Source: Allodiplogaster sudhausi (lineage: Eukaryota > Nematoda > Chromadorea > Rhabditida > Diplogasteridae). From it: a stretch of DNA of 64,000 bases. The stretch lies in assembly GCA_945643635.1 (NCBI GenBank), contig CALZFC010000101.1, positions 529,001 through 593,000 on the forward strand, in the 5' to 3' direction. Each line of letters starts with the position of its first letter. Within the stretch, counting starts at the first letter, position 1. Shown here in pieces: positions 1 to 11,846 of this stretch. Both the position numbers and the translations under genes were made by a program. Below the pieces are notes generated by a model. The model made no database searches and had not been told where the DNA came from. It was given only the letters and a program-made list of their open reading frames with translations.

Positions 1-883
1 TGAGAGAAAGAAAGAGGGAGATGCAGAGAAATGCAGAAAAGAGACATGCTTTCGTTCTTCTTTCTTTCTTCTTATTTACGCGTGCCCTGCAATCCCTCCC
101 ATCCAACTTGGCTACTCGCTGCGCTTCACTCGCACGCTGACCATCGCAGAGTCTCATGCCTATTCTAATGCTATCTCTACTCTGCCTTTCTTCTCACACT
201 ATCTCTCTCTCTCTCTCTCTTTCTCAGCTTGTCAATCTATGCCTTTTAATGTCTCATACCTTCGTTGACGTCATAGCCTGCATTACAATGGCCATTGCCA
301 CTGAATTGCTTTGAATGTTGCTATAATAATTTCATGCACAAACGGACTAATCCTTATCCTTTTTTTCTCATTTAAATCCATTGATGCTTTCGCCGTTTAT
401 CGCCTCTGTTGATGCAGATCTTCGTATATATCATGCGAGTAACGCAAATGGGCGGGATTTACTGGGAGATCTTTGATGCTTCATCTGAAATATACTGAGA
501 TAATCGCGGATATGACGAGATATGCCATGAAGAGAGAGGAAAGAGCGCCAGATCGTAGGGAGATAACTGGAATGGGTTAAAGATGGTATTTGGGCCGGAA
601 CCTTTGATGGGAGGAAGTGTGGTGAGGTGGATTAATAGTAATTCTACGAAGAGAGAGAGGGAGAAAGAACTAGGGCTAAAAAAAAGTAGAGCTATTTTAC
701 GTACTCACTCTGATTTGGGACTTCCCGGAGCAATTCCTTACCCATATTTTGACGTAAAAATTCCGTTTCTTCTTTCCCCGCCTTCTTGGCCTCAAACCCC
801 CTACTCCACGCTGTTTTTCCAAGCATTCTACCGTGTCATTTGTTCCCTGAAGATCTTCTGCTCAGGAATTGCCTGGGCGAGAG
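1..883. other. Upstream region of the STAT gene, no gene seen
   Basis: No convincing coding exon. There is a short CT microsatellite near 200-226 and GA-rich stretches near 640-665. The region presumably holds the promoter and 5' UTR of the STAT gene that starts at 884, but I could not identify a clear TATA box or other promoter element. Confidence 0.5.
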
Positions 884-3800
884 ATGGCGGCGACTTGCGA
901 AGAGATGCGCTCTGCTCTGGTCTGCATCACCAAGCAGGTCCACCAGCTATGGGAGGAGAACAAGGACATGCAGGTGGGCTTTAGATTCTTTCTTTCTCCC
1001 TCTCTCTCTCTCCATATCTCTCAAAGTCTGTTCCCTTGTCTATGTACCCCCCACTCCAGGGCCACTTCGTGAACGAGCTGGCGGAGTTGCATCGCCTGAA
1101 CGTAGCCATGCAGCAACTGGAGCAGGAGAGGGAGCATCTGAAGGAGGACGAGCCGGAGAGGACTCGGAAGATGGCACACATTGCGCAGGTTGGAAAGGGA
1201 AGGGAAGGCAAGGAAAAGACTTGAGATCGACTGGGAGGGTACTCTGGGTTGTAGTTGTAAGAGAGAGGGAGAAGTAGGAACGAGGCAGTAGAGAAGAAGC
1301 GTACATTCATTTCCTCGTGTAACATGTTGTAGCAGTCGCATAAGATTATGAAGACAAGGCAAAAAAATTAGGAAGAAAAATGTTAATTAACAGTGCTGAA
1401 ATAGGTCTGACCCATGACAGCGTTGTAACCCCCCGGGCCGAAGGCCCGGAATCCTGTCTTTCCCGTACTTTTGTCTCTTTGCAACCCTCCGGGGAGGCCA
1501 TTTTACGGTTTGTAACCCCCCGGCCCAAGTCGAGAGGTAGGCACTATTTCAGCACTGTTAATTAACATTTTTTGTAGCGTTATTTAACATTATGACAATT
1601 GACAGTAAGCTTTTTATCTGAGATAGGCATGCAATTAATTAGTTTCTCAGGTCAACGAAACGCGCCTTGGGATGCAGAGTCGAGCACACCACCTTTACTC
1701 GGCACTGCATGTTAGTCACTCTTTATCATCTCTGACCGACAGTCTCTTTCTCTCTCTCTCTCGATCCTCTCTCTCCTTCTCAATATCTTTATTTCTCTCT
1801 CTCTCTCTCTCTTTCCCTCTTTCTTTGTATCCCCTCACCCTATGCTTCCCTTGTTATTCTTGCTGGAAGCTGAAAAACTTGCCTCAGGAGAAGCGAAGCC
1901 AGCTGGTGAAGCTGCTGGGAGACGGTCTTCAGTACGTGGCTCTCCTCCAGAACAACCTCATCCTCGACCGCCTTTTCGAGTGGAAGAATCGACAGAAACT
2001 CGCGCAGATCGGCATGCCCTTCGACAGCAAGGATAGTGCGCTCGACGAATTGCAATGCGAGTCAGTAGTTCGAATGTTATTTCGTATTTGTCATTGCAGT
2101 ACTCTACTATGACAATATATTTTGTAATGGAAAGTATTGATTATCCGTTCTTTGAATTCTGCAATTATTAGTTGTACTTTCCTTCAGCCGAGACGATAAT
2201 TAGTCATGCCAAGTCGCAGACTGAAGCACATGACTTTGAAATTAGTATAGCGGGGAAGTTGATGTCAATTTCAGCTGCTCTTTTAGTTCTCTCTGAAAAA
2301 AAAGTAATTGTAAGATGCCTGAAAAGGAAAGATGGCTAAAGGTCGTAAAAAAAGAAGAAAAGTAGAGTTAGATGTGTCGATGAGAGTTCTTTGATTTTGA
2401 AGAATAGCTGAGAGAGATAAATATGCAGCTTCGAGTTGCTGGCGGAGCAGAACTGGCAGCTGCGCACGTTCGCATCTTGGCAGACCGATCTGCTGAGGAG
2501 AGGTCCGCAAGTCAACGACAACGGAGCACAGGCACATCTCGCTAATCTCAGCAAACTGGTTGGTATTCTCTCTCTCTTACTCTCTCTCTCTCTCTCGTCT
2601 TTCTTTTTCTCTCTCTTCTCTCTCTTCTCTCTCTCTTTTTCTTTCTGTCTTCTCTCTCTCTCGCTCCTCTCTCCTTCACATTGTCCAGGTGGAACAACTG
2701 ACGAAGCTCCTCTGCATGCTCGTCTCACAGTCCTTCATCGTGTCCGTCCAGCCTGAACCCGTTCTCAAGACGCAGCACAAGTTCATTACAGAGGTACGGT
2801 AAAAGATTTCGTGTAACTTGTAGAACTGCCTCATTGCTAGGATTAAACAGGGAGATTGACTAGATACTATGGTCGGATCATGTACCAACCCTGTGTTCAC
2901 CGAAAGTTTGGGGAACTTAACAGCAGTGAGAATACCGTACTTCTCAACTTATTTCGCTTCATGTTTTTACGAGGGTGGGAATTCGCCTTTATTCCCTTAT
3001 CTTTGACCTGCGTTTCAATTTGTAGCAGGAGGTAGCAAGTTCTATGAAAAACGATAATAATTGTAGTAGTTGATAGGAAAATTTATACCAAACGTGATCT
3101 TTGTTTTAGTGAAAGTATCTTTTTCGAAAAAAAAAGTAGATGTAATGTCAAAATTATATGGCAGGCTACGAACTAATATATAATATATTTGAAGGCTCGT
3201 TTGCTGATCGGCGACAAGCTCGGCATCCGCCAACATCTCGTGCACACCAACGTGACCGTTCGAATCATAGCAGAGGAGGAGGCCCGTCTGCTCTCCATCG
3301 GACAACTCGCTTACTCGGATGTGTTCGTGACTTCCCTTGTTCACTCATTCATTGGATTCTATCTTTTGTTCAAGTTGAGATTTACTTATCTTCGTCCAGT
3401 CTTCTCCATTCCCTTCTCCTCTATATGGAGTAGAAGTCACTGTCAAGGGCCTTACAAAACGGGTTGGGTTGGGGACTTTTGTGCTAGAAAAATAAGGTTG
3501 GGTAATGTTTAAAAAAAACAACGTATATTTGGGTACAATTTGCACCAAAACCTGATTGTGAGAGGGAACATGCTTCATTTAGGCCCAAAACAGTGTGTGT
3601 GCTCCGTTTTTGACATGTCTTCTTTTTAACCATGCTACTTTACTCCATCGTAGAATTCGGTTTCGGATTTATGATTTCTGTAGCGAGTAACCTGTTGTAT
3701 ACTAATATATTTAATGTTGAGAAAAGCAATGTTCTCTTCTTCAGGAAGACGGTGGGAACGATCAGCAACGAGGACGAGAAGATGACGATGGACGAGCGTG

Positions 3801-6800
3801 GACACATGCTCTGCAAGTTTAACAACTCGGTTTGTGCTCTCTTTCACTCTGGATACATTAATGTATAATAACTTACATTTTGTACTGTAAAGTAATTGAC
3901 ACTTCATGTTTTAATGTATGGCAATGTCATGTTGTAATGCTATTAGTTGTTCACTGTTCTTTATGTTTATTATAGAGAGACCGGTTTTGTTTGTTCATTA
4001 AAATGGCTAAAATGTTAAGAAGCTAACCCGCATCGCGCACCGCAAGCCGCCACCCAAGGCCGAGCTGAAGATGGCTTCTCCCTCTCCAATGGGCGCCCCC
4101 CAAGCAGCCACTGATCAGAAGTACGCGCTCCTCTACAACATCTCCTCCTTCCAACTCGGCAATCTTGGCAAGGTTGGGGGCATAGCCATGTCTACTTATT
4201 AGATTATCATTTTAAATATACATATTTAAAAAAGCTAACGAATAATTGTGCAGTTCGACGTCTGGACCCTGTCGCTCCCTCTGATGGTCACTGTGCATGG
4301 CTCTCAAGACTGTGATGCGCAAGGAGCAATTCTCTGGCAACGTTCCTTCTCATCAGTTGTCAGTTGTAGAAATTTTCCATCCCTTGCTGAACACAATCAA
4401 GAATACTGTAGAACAATTTTCAACATTGGGTTTGGCTCTCATTTTTGGCAAGATTGCAAGAATGTAAGAACTATCACCACTGATCGCATAAGTTATAACA
4501 TTATTAAGAGAGCATCTCTGTAAGAGTCGAGCATGCGCTTAAGGCAGCCTGCCCCGGGAAAATTGTTTTCGAATTCTTTAACGGAAAACATTTTGCTTAT
4601 ACAACTCGACCCGCTCTTTTTAATGAGACTAATTTCATCATCAGCCGATTTTTTCCCTTCGGGATACACTACCGTAACCCTAAAAATTCATTGAGCCATA
4701 AATCCGTTTAAAATCTGTTTTGAGAAACGATGTACATATCATTCAATAGCATTTCGAAAGCTCTTCAAATTTCATCTGGGAACATGTTTTACGAAAATTT
4801 TATTTTGGCCGAGAAAATGGGCGTTAAATTATTTGAAGGGTCGACACGCCACTTTCTGCTCATTTCTACACTCTGGAACCTAGATAGAAAGAAAGAGCGT
4901 GAAATTTGCTATCAAATAATCACCATTCAAGAAAAATCTGAGCGTACCAATTTTTTCTATGACGCGAGCAATGAGCGCGAGTCGGTCAAAATGGCACATT
5001 TTTGGCCGCCGTGGCACCGTGCAAGCGCATTCATCGATCCATAACTACGCTCAATGTTAATATTACAAAATCGTTAGCATATCATCTAAGAGCTCTCACA
5101 GAGATCTTCAAATGCTACATACATACTTTTATTGAAATATTTATATTTCTATGGAAAATTTCGTTCTGTACTTTTAGAACGCTTAAAAAACTACTTTGCA
5201 AACATTCCAGCATTTCAAAACATGCATCATTAGAAAGAGCTTGAAAGTTGCTTCAAGATAGACCCCTTTCAATAAACTTTCAAGCCTATAATTTTTGGTT
5301 ATAAGTCATAAGAGTAGGTAAAGTTGCGTCGCTGTCTTTTCGCCCAAGAATTTCGCTGTTTAGATTATTCGAATTGGAATATTCCAATATTTTTTATCGG
5401 TGAAGAATTGTGCTAAGCTGATGCCCAATTCTTATCAATTATAACCAAACATTATAGGCTTGAAAGTTTATTGAAAGGGGTCCATCTTGAAGCAAATTTC
5501 AAGCTCTTTCTAATGATGCATGTTTTGAAATGCTGAAATGTTTGCAAAGTAGTTTTTTAAGCGTTCTAAAACTACAGAACGAAATTTTCCATAGAAATAT
5601 AAATATTTCAATAAAAGTATGTATGTAGCATTTGAAGATCTCTCTGAGAGCTCTTAGATGATATGCTAACGATTTTGTAATCTTAACATTGAGCGTAGTT
5701 ATGGATCGATGAATGCGCTTGCACGGTGCCTCGGCGGCCAAAAATGTGCCATTTTGACCGACTCGCGCGCATTGCTCGCGTCATAGAAAAAATTGGTACG
5801 CTCAGATTTTTCTTGAATGGTGATTATTTGATAGCAAATTTCACGCTCTTTCTTTCTATCTAGGTTCCAGAGTGTAGAAATGAGCAGAAAGTGGCGTGTC
5901 GACCCTTCAAATAATTTAACGCCAATTTTCTCGGCCAAAATAAAATTTTCGTAAAACATGTTCCCAGATGAAATTTGAAGAGCTTTCGAAATGCTATTGA
6001 TTGATATGTACATCGTTTCTCAAAACAGATTTTGAACGGATTTATGGCTCGATGAATTTTCAGGGTTACGGTAGCGTATCCCGAAGGGAAAAAATCGGAT
6101 GATGATGAAATTAGTCTCATTAAAAAGAGCACGTCGAGTTGTATAAGCAAAATGTTTTCCGTTAATGAATTCGAAAACAATTTTCTCGGGGCAGGCTGCG
6201 CTCGAAGCTAATGGACATGCTCTCTTAAGCTGAAGCCAATCAGTTGATATTCTTAGAAACATAAGAATTCGTTCCAGAATCGTTGCATCAGCGGGCCGGA
6301 TATGGTGGCGGCTTCTTGGCCCGAGCTGGCCCAAGTCCTCCGCCACAAGTTCTCGCTCTTCACGGGAGCCCGCCGTGCTCTCTCCGACTCGGATCTGGCG
6401 TACCTCTACGAGAAGCTGTACATCCCTGGCACGCAGGACAGCAAGCCGATCACATTCCACCAGTTCGCCAAGGTATGAATCGATTGCAAGGAGCAGAGAC
6501 ACTGTTGTTAGATGAGTGGAGTGCAGATGAAAATAGAAAAGCAGTTGGCACTGACAAGATATGGATGAAAAGGATTAAAAAGGGGTCTATTCGTGTTATC
6601 CAGAATCCTTGCCAGAAGCTCTACGTTGCCTAGTTCAGCAGGATCTTAGAGACGACGTCGGCTTCACATTCTGGGAGTGGTTTTTCTCCGTCATGCAGCT
6701 CATCAAGCAGAAGCTACTCAAGTTCTGGGATGAAGGTTGGAATGAATTTGATTGACAGATTCTTATCGTTTCTGAATTGCAGTGAAAATTGAACAGTTAG

Positions 6801-8279
6801 AAAGAATGTGATGTTCGGGTAATAATTAAAGATTAATGTGTTACTTTTACTGAAATTAGAAGCGAGATGCGCTGGCAACGTACAGGAATCCGTTACGCTT
6901 AGCAAAGTGTACTCTCGTGTCTCCAATCCATAGCCGGCAACGAACACTTTTACAGGATGGCTTCAAGGCTTCGTAAGCAAGCAGGGAGCCTCGCAGCAGC
7001 TTCTGCAGATGCCCCACGCGTCCTTCCTCCTTCGATTCTCGGACACCCAAACAGGAGCTGTTTCCATCGGATTCGCACACGAAGAGGACGGCAAGAAAAG
7101 TCGGGTTTCATTTATTACATTTAGGGCAAGAAAATAGGGTTTCATATCAAAAAACCGTGTGATATTTACGAGGGAATTGGGCCAAAAGGGTCGGAAGGAT
7201 GAAATAGTTTCTTTTAGTTCCCTTCCACCTGGCGCCATTCACAATTCGAGATCTCGACCAACTGTCGCTCGCTCAGAGAATTGCCTCGTGCCCCCAGCTC
7301 AAGGAGATTCGGTTCGCATATTACTATTTAATATAATTGTACTATTTAATCACATTATTAAGCTATTTTTATATCTACGATTTAATAGTAAGAAAATATT
7401 CTTCTCGTTAGGTTGCGAATGCAGAAAATGTGCTTTTCCTAGGGTGTATAAGATATCGTAGATATTATGCAAAGATAGAAATATAGTGTGCTCCTCCTTC
7501 AGCTACCTCTACCCGAGCATCGACAAGGAGGAGATGCTCAAGTACTTTGAAGGCGAAGAGAGACACAAGACAGAGGCGGAGTCGCCGACGGGGTACATTC
7601 AATCGGAGATTGTCATGGTCGCCAAGACGGCCGGGTCAGTTGCATACTTCTTTTTTTTGGTAAATAATTAAGGCACTAAAAAATTTTTTTTTTAAACTTG
7701 ATAAAATATATTAAGGAAGTGAAGATTGTGTTATATTTCAAAGATCTCTTTCTTTCTCATTATTGGTTTTTACTTTTAAGAAAAAGAAAGCTCTAAAATC
7801 TCGGGTTCTTTAGAAAGATGACCTCGGCTTCCTTTGGCGACTCGCCCTCGCCACTCTCGGTTCAATCAAAGTTGGACTGGTCGCCAGGCGAGGTGCAAGG
7901 AGGCATCAACAACAACAGCATGGACATGTTAGTTGAAGATTATCTGTCTCTTCCTCTCTCTCTCTCTCTTTCTCTTTCTCTCTCTCTTCCTCTCTCTTTC
8001 TCCTCTCTTTCTCTTGCTCTATCACCCTATATCTTTAAGGAATCTAGGTTAAAAATACTGTAATTGTTTTTTTTTTCATTCCTTCTTTGCCGATTTCAGT
8101 GGCGATGAAATAGTCTCGATGCTGTCTCAATCGGGCCTCGAGGGAAACGGCGGAGGCGGGGACGTTTCCTCTCTCCTCGGTCCTTCCTTCCACCCCCAAC
8201 TGCCCTCCCAACCCCTCCAACACATTGACCTGACCTTCGTTGATCAACTCGGCCAGCAACAGTACTTCCGTCATGAATG
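884..8279 (+). CDS. STAT family transcription factor, about 16 exons
   Basis: This encodes a signal transducer and activator of transcription, a latent cytoplasmic factor that dimerises through SH2-phosphotyrosine contacts and then acts in the nucleus. The first ATG (884) gives MAATCEEMRSAL, followed by a coiled-coil region in exons near 1060-1188, 1870-2058 and 2426-2560. The STAT signature QPEPVLKTQHKF is at about 2746-2784. The DNA-binding region runs from about 3190 to 4356 and ends in GAILWQRSFS. The linker (6280-6472) has SWPELAQVLRHKFSLF. The SH2 domain (about 6630-7311) keeps the phosphate-binding arginine in FLLRFSD. A candidate phosphotyrosine, TGYIQSEIV, lies near 7590-7620. The last exon (8099-8279) ends DQLGQQQYFRHE. 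There is no classical N-terminal tetramerisation domain, as in C. elegans STA-1. Whether this is the sta-1 or sta-2 orthologue I cannot say. Exon ends are read by eye. Confidence 0.9.
1381..1567. mobile_element. Short palindromic-ended MITE in STAT intron
   Basis: Perfect 24-bp terminal inverted repeats: TGTTAATTAACAGTGCTGAA at the left end and its reverse complement at the right end. The match weakly extends into flanking A and T runs. The interior is GC-rich with CCCCCGGGCC-type blocks. It sits in the intron between the exons ending at about 1188 and beginning at about 1870. No coding capacity. Confidence 0.75.
4505..6227. repeat. Long foldback element, about 0.75 kb arms, inside STAT intron
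   Basis: The stretch 4505 to about 5290 reappears inverted at about 5445-6227 with only scattered mismatches. Translations of the two arms in opposite frames are nearly the same 104- and 80-residue non-gene peptides, which shows the high identity. The outer ends share TAAGAGAGCAT; the loop is about 150 bp. It lies wholly between the STAT exons ending near 4356 and starting near 6280. It encodes nothing recognisable and is best read as a foldback or large MITE-type insertion. The intron transcript could form a very long hairpin. Confidence 0.85.
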
Positions 8280-9313
8280 ATTGCAAATACTTCTACACAC
8301 TCAGATATCTTAAATCAAAGTGGATACAATGTAAATATGCACTAGATTCCCCAAGTTCCTTCACAAAATCCGACCTCATATACTGAAGTTTGCCTAAATC
8401 TAACTATTATGCATTGTTCTGTTTAGTTAGTCTTTTAAAAGTTAACTTTTTAATATGTATATTTTATTCTCCTGATTTAATTCCACAATGGCAACTTTTC
8501 AAGATGCCTCCTCTCTTCTACTTGATTACAGAGATAGTGCAGAGTTCCAAAGGAGAAAGCGTAGTTGTTACCCTAGAAGTTTTAGTGCGCAGCATATCTT
8601 TTGCAGTAGAGAAGAGAGAAGAGTTCGATGACTGTTCATATCTTGTTTCATTACACTTCTTCGTAGATTCGACTAATGCTTTTTATTCTTCTGTCGTATT
8701 GTTAGAGATCTCTCGTAGTTCCAAAGTTTTAGCAAAGTGTGTTTTATTCTCTTTTCTGTGCAATCTCACGCCTTTTCTCCGCTGGCCATTATCTATTTAA
8801 TCTAGTCACTCTGTCTAATTTTGTCATCCTTTGTTTCTTTTTGTCAATCTTGTTTCATTTTCTATGAGCAACAGATAAATATTTCCTTGATTGATTTCTT
8901 CTAACAATAAGATGTTCTAGAAATCCCGTCCAGATCGGGATAGTAAAACGAGTGGTTGAAAAGAAGGAGACCTGTTAGTACAGCGAGAACGTGTATGTGT
9001 GAGAATTAGAGCGAGAGAGGGAGCTAAAAAGGAGAGAGAATGAGAAATCAACACATACTATACCTCTCGAATAGGCTAATGCCATTGGCAAAAAAGGGCA
9101 ACTTGATATTCATTTTCAAAGTTAAGCGACTAGAGTTGCAGCCAAATGAGTGTTCCACGTGCAATTTCTCAAGCCTGCTTTCGCATTCCCGCTTGCTCCG
9201 CTCATTCCCCCTTCCATTCCTCTTCGCCGACGGTCGACTCTTCGTTCGTCTGCTTCTTCGGTCTTCGTTTCAACTCTCTTTTCTCCCATCGCTCTTTCGT
9301 TCTCTCTCTCTTC
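8280..9313. other. Intergenic, 3' flank of STAT and 5' flank of the small gene
   Basis: AT-rich 3' flank with no recognisable exon; a 136-codon open frame at 8390-8800 has no coding look (hydrophobic, no family resemblance). The last 150 bases are C/T-rich (TTCGTTCGTCTGCTTCTTCG type) and match the flanks of the relic exons near 29.4 and 50.4 kb, so they are probably the promoter and 5' UTR of the gene at 9314. Confidence 0.4.
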
Positions 9314-9659
9314 ATGGCCGACAACGAGCCCGTACCCAAGAGTGCCATCAGCACCGGCAAGAAGGTGCTCATTTCTACTCCAAAATAACGAGCAAGAGAA
9401 ATAGGCGTCATGTAATAATAATACTACATATGCAATCTTGTTACTTGTTAATATAAAACTTACCCTCACAAGTGTTAGTGATAAACCCTTTTCCAGAATT
9501 AACTGGGATTCTGTTTAGGCCGAATCCGCTGCGCAGTTCCAGGGCGTCGATGGCGCGAAGGACCGCGAGAAGCGTCCGGAGGACCAGTTCAAGCACCTCC
9601 CCTTCAAGGTTAAAACTTAGCATTCTATACCCCATGCGTACTATGTACATTACGTTTAC

Positions 9660-9698
<39 letters not shown>

Positions 9699-9869
9699 TG
9701 TAATTTTTGTTAGAGAAAACTTTCTTTCATTTCCTCATTTTCGGTGACTCTGCCGCCGCCTTGTCCGGCGGGCGGTCCGGTGATCAAGGACGAGGTCGAG
9801 TTGCTTCGCGACGGCGTCAAGAATCACCACGGAGACAACATCAAGACGTCGCAGGCAGAGAAGAAGTAA
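9314..9869 (+). CDS. Small charged protein of unknown function, three exons
   Basis: I do not recognise this protein. The ATG at 9314 begins MADNEPVPKSAISTGKK. A phase-0 intron follows (donor GTGCTC, acceptor TGTTTAG), then the exon 9520-9609 with AAQFQGVDGAKDREKRPEDQ. A second phase-0 intron carries a TA microsatellite and probably ends in GTTAG near 9711. The last exon runs through CPAGGPVIKDEVELLRDGVK to a Lys-rich C-terminus and a TAA at 9867-9869. All three pieces share one phase and no stop is met, which supports a real gene of about 95 residues. It is hydrophilic with no signal peptide or membrane segment. Degenerate copies of the first exon, with the same C/T-rich leader, occur at 29472 and 50591. 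The last acceptor is the weakest part of the model. Confidence 0.6.
9661..9694. repeat. TA microsatellite
   Basis: About 17 uninterrupted TA units inside the second intron of the small gene at 9314-9869. Confidence 0.95.
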
Positions 9870-10146
9870 GGGACGAGCCACGCGTCGTCGCACACCCCGA
9901 ACAGAAACCCCGTGATAAAACACATCTAAAAACGTCCATGTCTTGTATGTACATACGCCTTCCACAAGAGCGATGAAAATGAGAAAATTATTTTAAACAA
10001 AAAACCATAGAGGCAATGACGGCTGCGCTTCGTTATTGTCCATTGTAAGAAGTCAGAGGCTTCCAGGAAATATTTATTATATGAGCATCAGATAACGAAA
10101 ATTGCACAGCTGATGATGCATAAATGGAAAAATCAACAATCAATTC

Positions 10147-10463
10147 TCACTGAACATCGCCAGCCGGGGGAAGCTCGCCTTCTTCGTTGGATTCAACTTT
10201 GGGGACGGGAATCCGAAGAGGTGCAAAGAGACCTGGAAATATACTATCAAGCCTACGTATAGATTTTTATCCCATGAAAAACTTAGTACCAGGGTGAAAC
10301 TTCGCGTAGTGTCGCTGCAGCGAGTGCATCCGTGAAAAGCGGTTGCTAACTGGGCACAGCTTTCAGATCAAAGTGCCCGCCCGTTATGATCATGGCGACG
10401 GTGCTCTCTAAGCCTTCTAATTGTTCCAACCCATTCAGTACATCCTTGCACTTGGCACTCCAT
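10147..10463 (-). pseudogene. C2H2 zinc-finger-like remnant
   Basis: Reading the minus strand, 10463 starts MECQVQGCTEWVGTIRRLRE followed by HRRHDH, resembling one C2H2 finger (C-x4-C, 12 residues, then His). A second finger-like stretch, SNRFSRMHSLQRHYAKFH, lies at about 10284-10340 in another frame, with F-x5-L-x2-H-x4-H spacing but no proper second cysteine. A TGA follows the first unit and there is no GT donor between the two, so one open model cannot join them. A further tail ending GELPPAGDVQ stops at 10147. Either this is a decayed zinc-finger gene, or I am missing the true exon structure. Low confidence. Confidence 0.3.
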
Positions 10464-10966
10464 CTAAATTATCTTGGTTCTTTTAACACAATATCAGGCA
10501 CGAGTGATCCTGCAATAAAGTGGAGAAGAAAGTTTAGTTGTGAACAAAAGGAAACCTTAACAGCAGCCGCGCCCTTCGCTTTCGTCGAGCTGCTTGCCCA
10601 ATCCACTCAACTTCGACTTGGACGCAACGGTGAGAACGACCAATCTTGGCGCGTTGAGCCATAAACGCGCAAACGCAGATCTGCGCCAAGGTACTCTTTG
10701 ATGCAGTCCATCTAGGTTGTGAAATCCATATCAATGCAGCCTAACTAATTTCCTGCGAATATCCATTATTGTCAATGTTATTGACCTCAGAGGTACTGCG
10801 AATTCGCTTAAAAAACAATCTTGTATGTTTTGTTTTCGATCAATTTTACGACACATACAATAGGATAGTAGAATTTCGTATGGCTTTATTCCGCGGAAGT
10901 CAGCTTTTCTCATTATTACTTTATATTCAACTTTCACTGTCCAACAAAAAAAGTCTGCTAATTATT
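10464..10966. other. Intergenic, nothing firm
   Basis: AT-rich sequence. A short minus-strand open stretch near 10540-10680 (VVLTVASKSKLSGLGKQLDE) might be another exon of the zinc-finger remnant, but I cannot join it by splice sites. Confidence 0.3.
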
Positions 10967-11278
10967 CACAGGGGTCACACCTGTCCAAAAATTGCCATAT
11001 AAAGTGTGAATCAGGTGAACGGGTGAATATCCCTAACAGTATTTTCTAGTCCACCTTTAACAATTTACAACCGTTCGAAAACAACACTTTCAAAGCACAC
11101 CACGTAGCAAATTTAGTATGGCTCGTGTATCACACGGGTCCTAAAAACGGTAATTTTCTTCTGTGTCACAAAGAGGTGGTCCTGAGCGGAAAACTCATGA
11201 CTTGTTGCGGCGGTGTAGTATCTCATATTTGGTGAACTTAAAATCTTGCAAATTTTTATGTGGAGTGTGACCCCTGTG
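10967..11278. mobile_element. 312-bp MITE with 14-bp TIRs
   Basis: The termini are CACAGGGGTCACAC and its exact reverse complement GTGTGACCCCTGTG. The flanking hexamer ATTATT is present on both sides (10961-10966 and 11279-11284), a plausible target-site duplication. No coding capacity. Confidence 0.75.
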
Positions 11279-11332
11279 ATTATTGCTTATTTTTATGATT
11301 TCCTAAATTTTACTTTTATGATTTTCTTCATT

Positions 11333-11705
11333 AAAATTTTGGTACTATTGTACTATTCCCACCCCAGAGGTTGAAAATTTTTTTTCAAAAAAATTATTTT
11401 GCTCAAATTCAACCCAAGGGGGTTTTCGGTACGGGGAATACGAATATCATATCTATTTCTTATCATTATGTCATTTTCACGGTAAGTTTGGTAAATTTAG
11501 GGACGTAGAATGCATGTTTTGCACCTTCCAAAGCTTCGCCATGTACATTGCGACGGTAATTAAGTGAAGCCTGAGGATGAAATGAATATGATATTCGTAT
11601 TCCCCGTGCCAAAAACCCCCTCTCTGGTGAATTTCAGCGAAAAAAAATTTTCGAAATTTTTTTTTCATACGTGGGGTGGGAATAGTACAATAGTACCAAA
11701 ATTTT
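11333..11705. mobile_element. 373-bp palindromic MITE next to the PP1 palindrome
   Basis: The ends are AAAATTTTGGTACTATTGTA and its reverse complement. Imperfect inverted similarity continues inward through GTACGGGGAATACGAATATC, giving arms of about 115 bp. The right end is only 24 bp from the outer boundary of the left palindrome arm. No coding capacity and no clear target duplication. Confidence 0.7.
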
Positions 11706-11846
11706 TCCTTTTGCCGTTCGAACATAAAACATTTCTCAAGACTGCTTTATCCTAGTGCTAGAAAGAGAGGGCAGTGTGAGGAACGGCAAGGGGATGCTGG
11801 AGTGACAAGGGAGGGGAGGGGGTTCTTGGAGGCAGCGGAGAGGGAT

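Noticed and set aside
1672..2112. Long open frames rich in Ser/Leu or Arg/Glu over CT or GA tracts (also at 12446, 21661, 26396, 43153, 58790)
   Set aside because: They are translations of intronic microsatellites; real exons are found beside them with proper splice sites.
4730..6013. Matching 104-residue open frames on opposite strands
   Set aside because: Both lie in the foldback element arms; the match reflects DNA identity of the arms, with no protein-family signal.
8390..8800. 136-codon plus-strand open frame after the STAT gene
   Set aside because: AT-rich, hydrophobic and without family resemblance or splice support; likely 3' flank.
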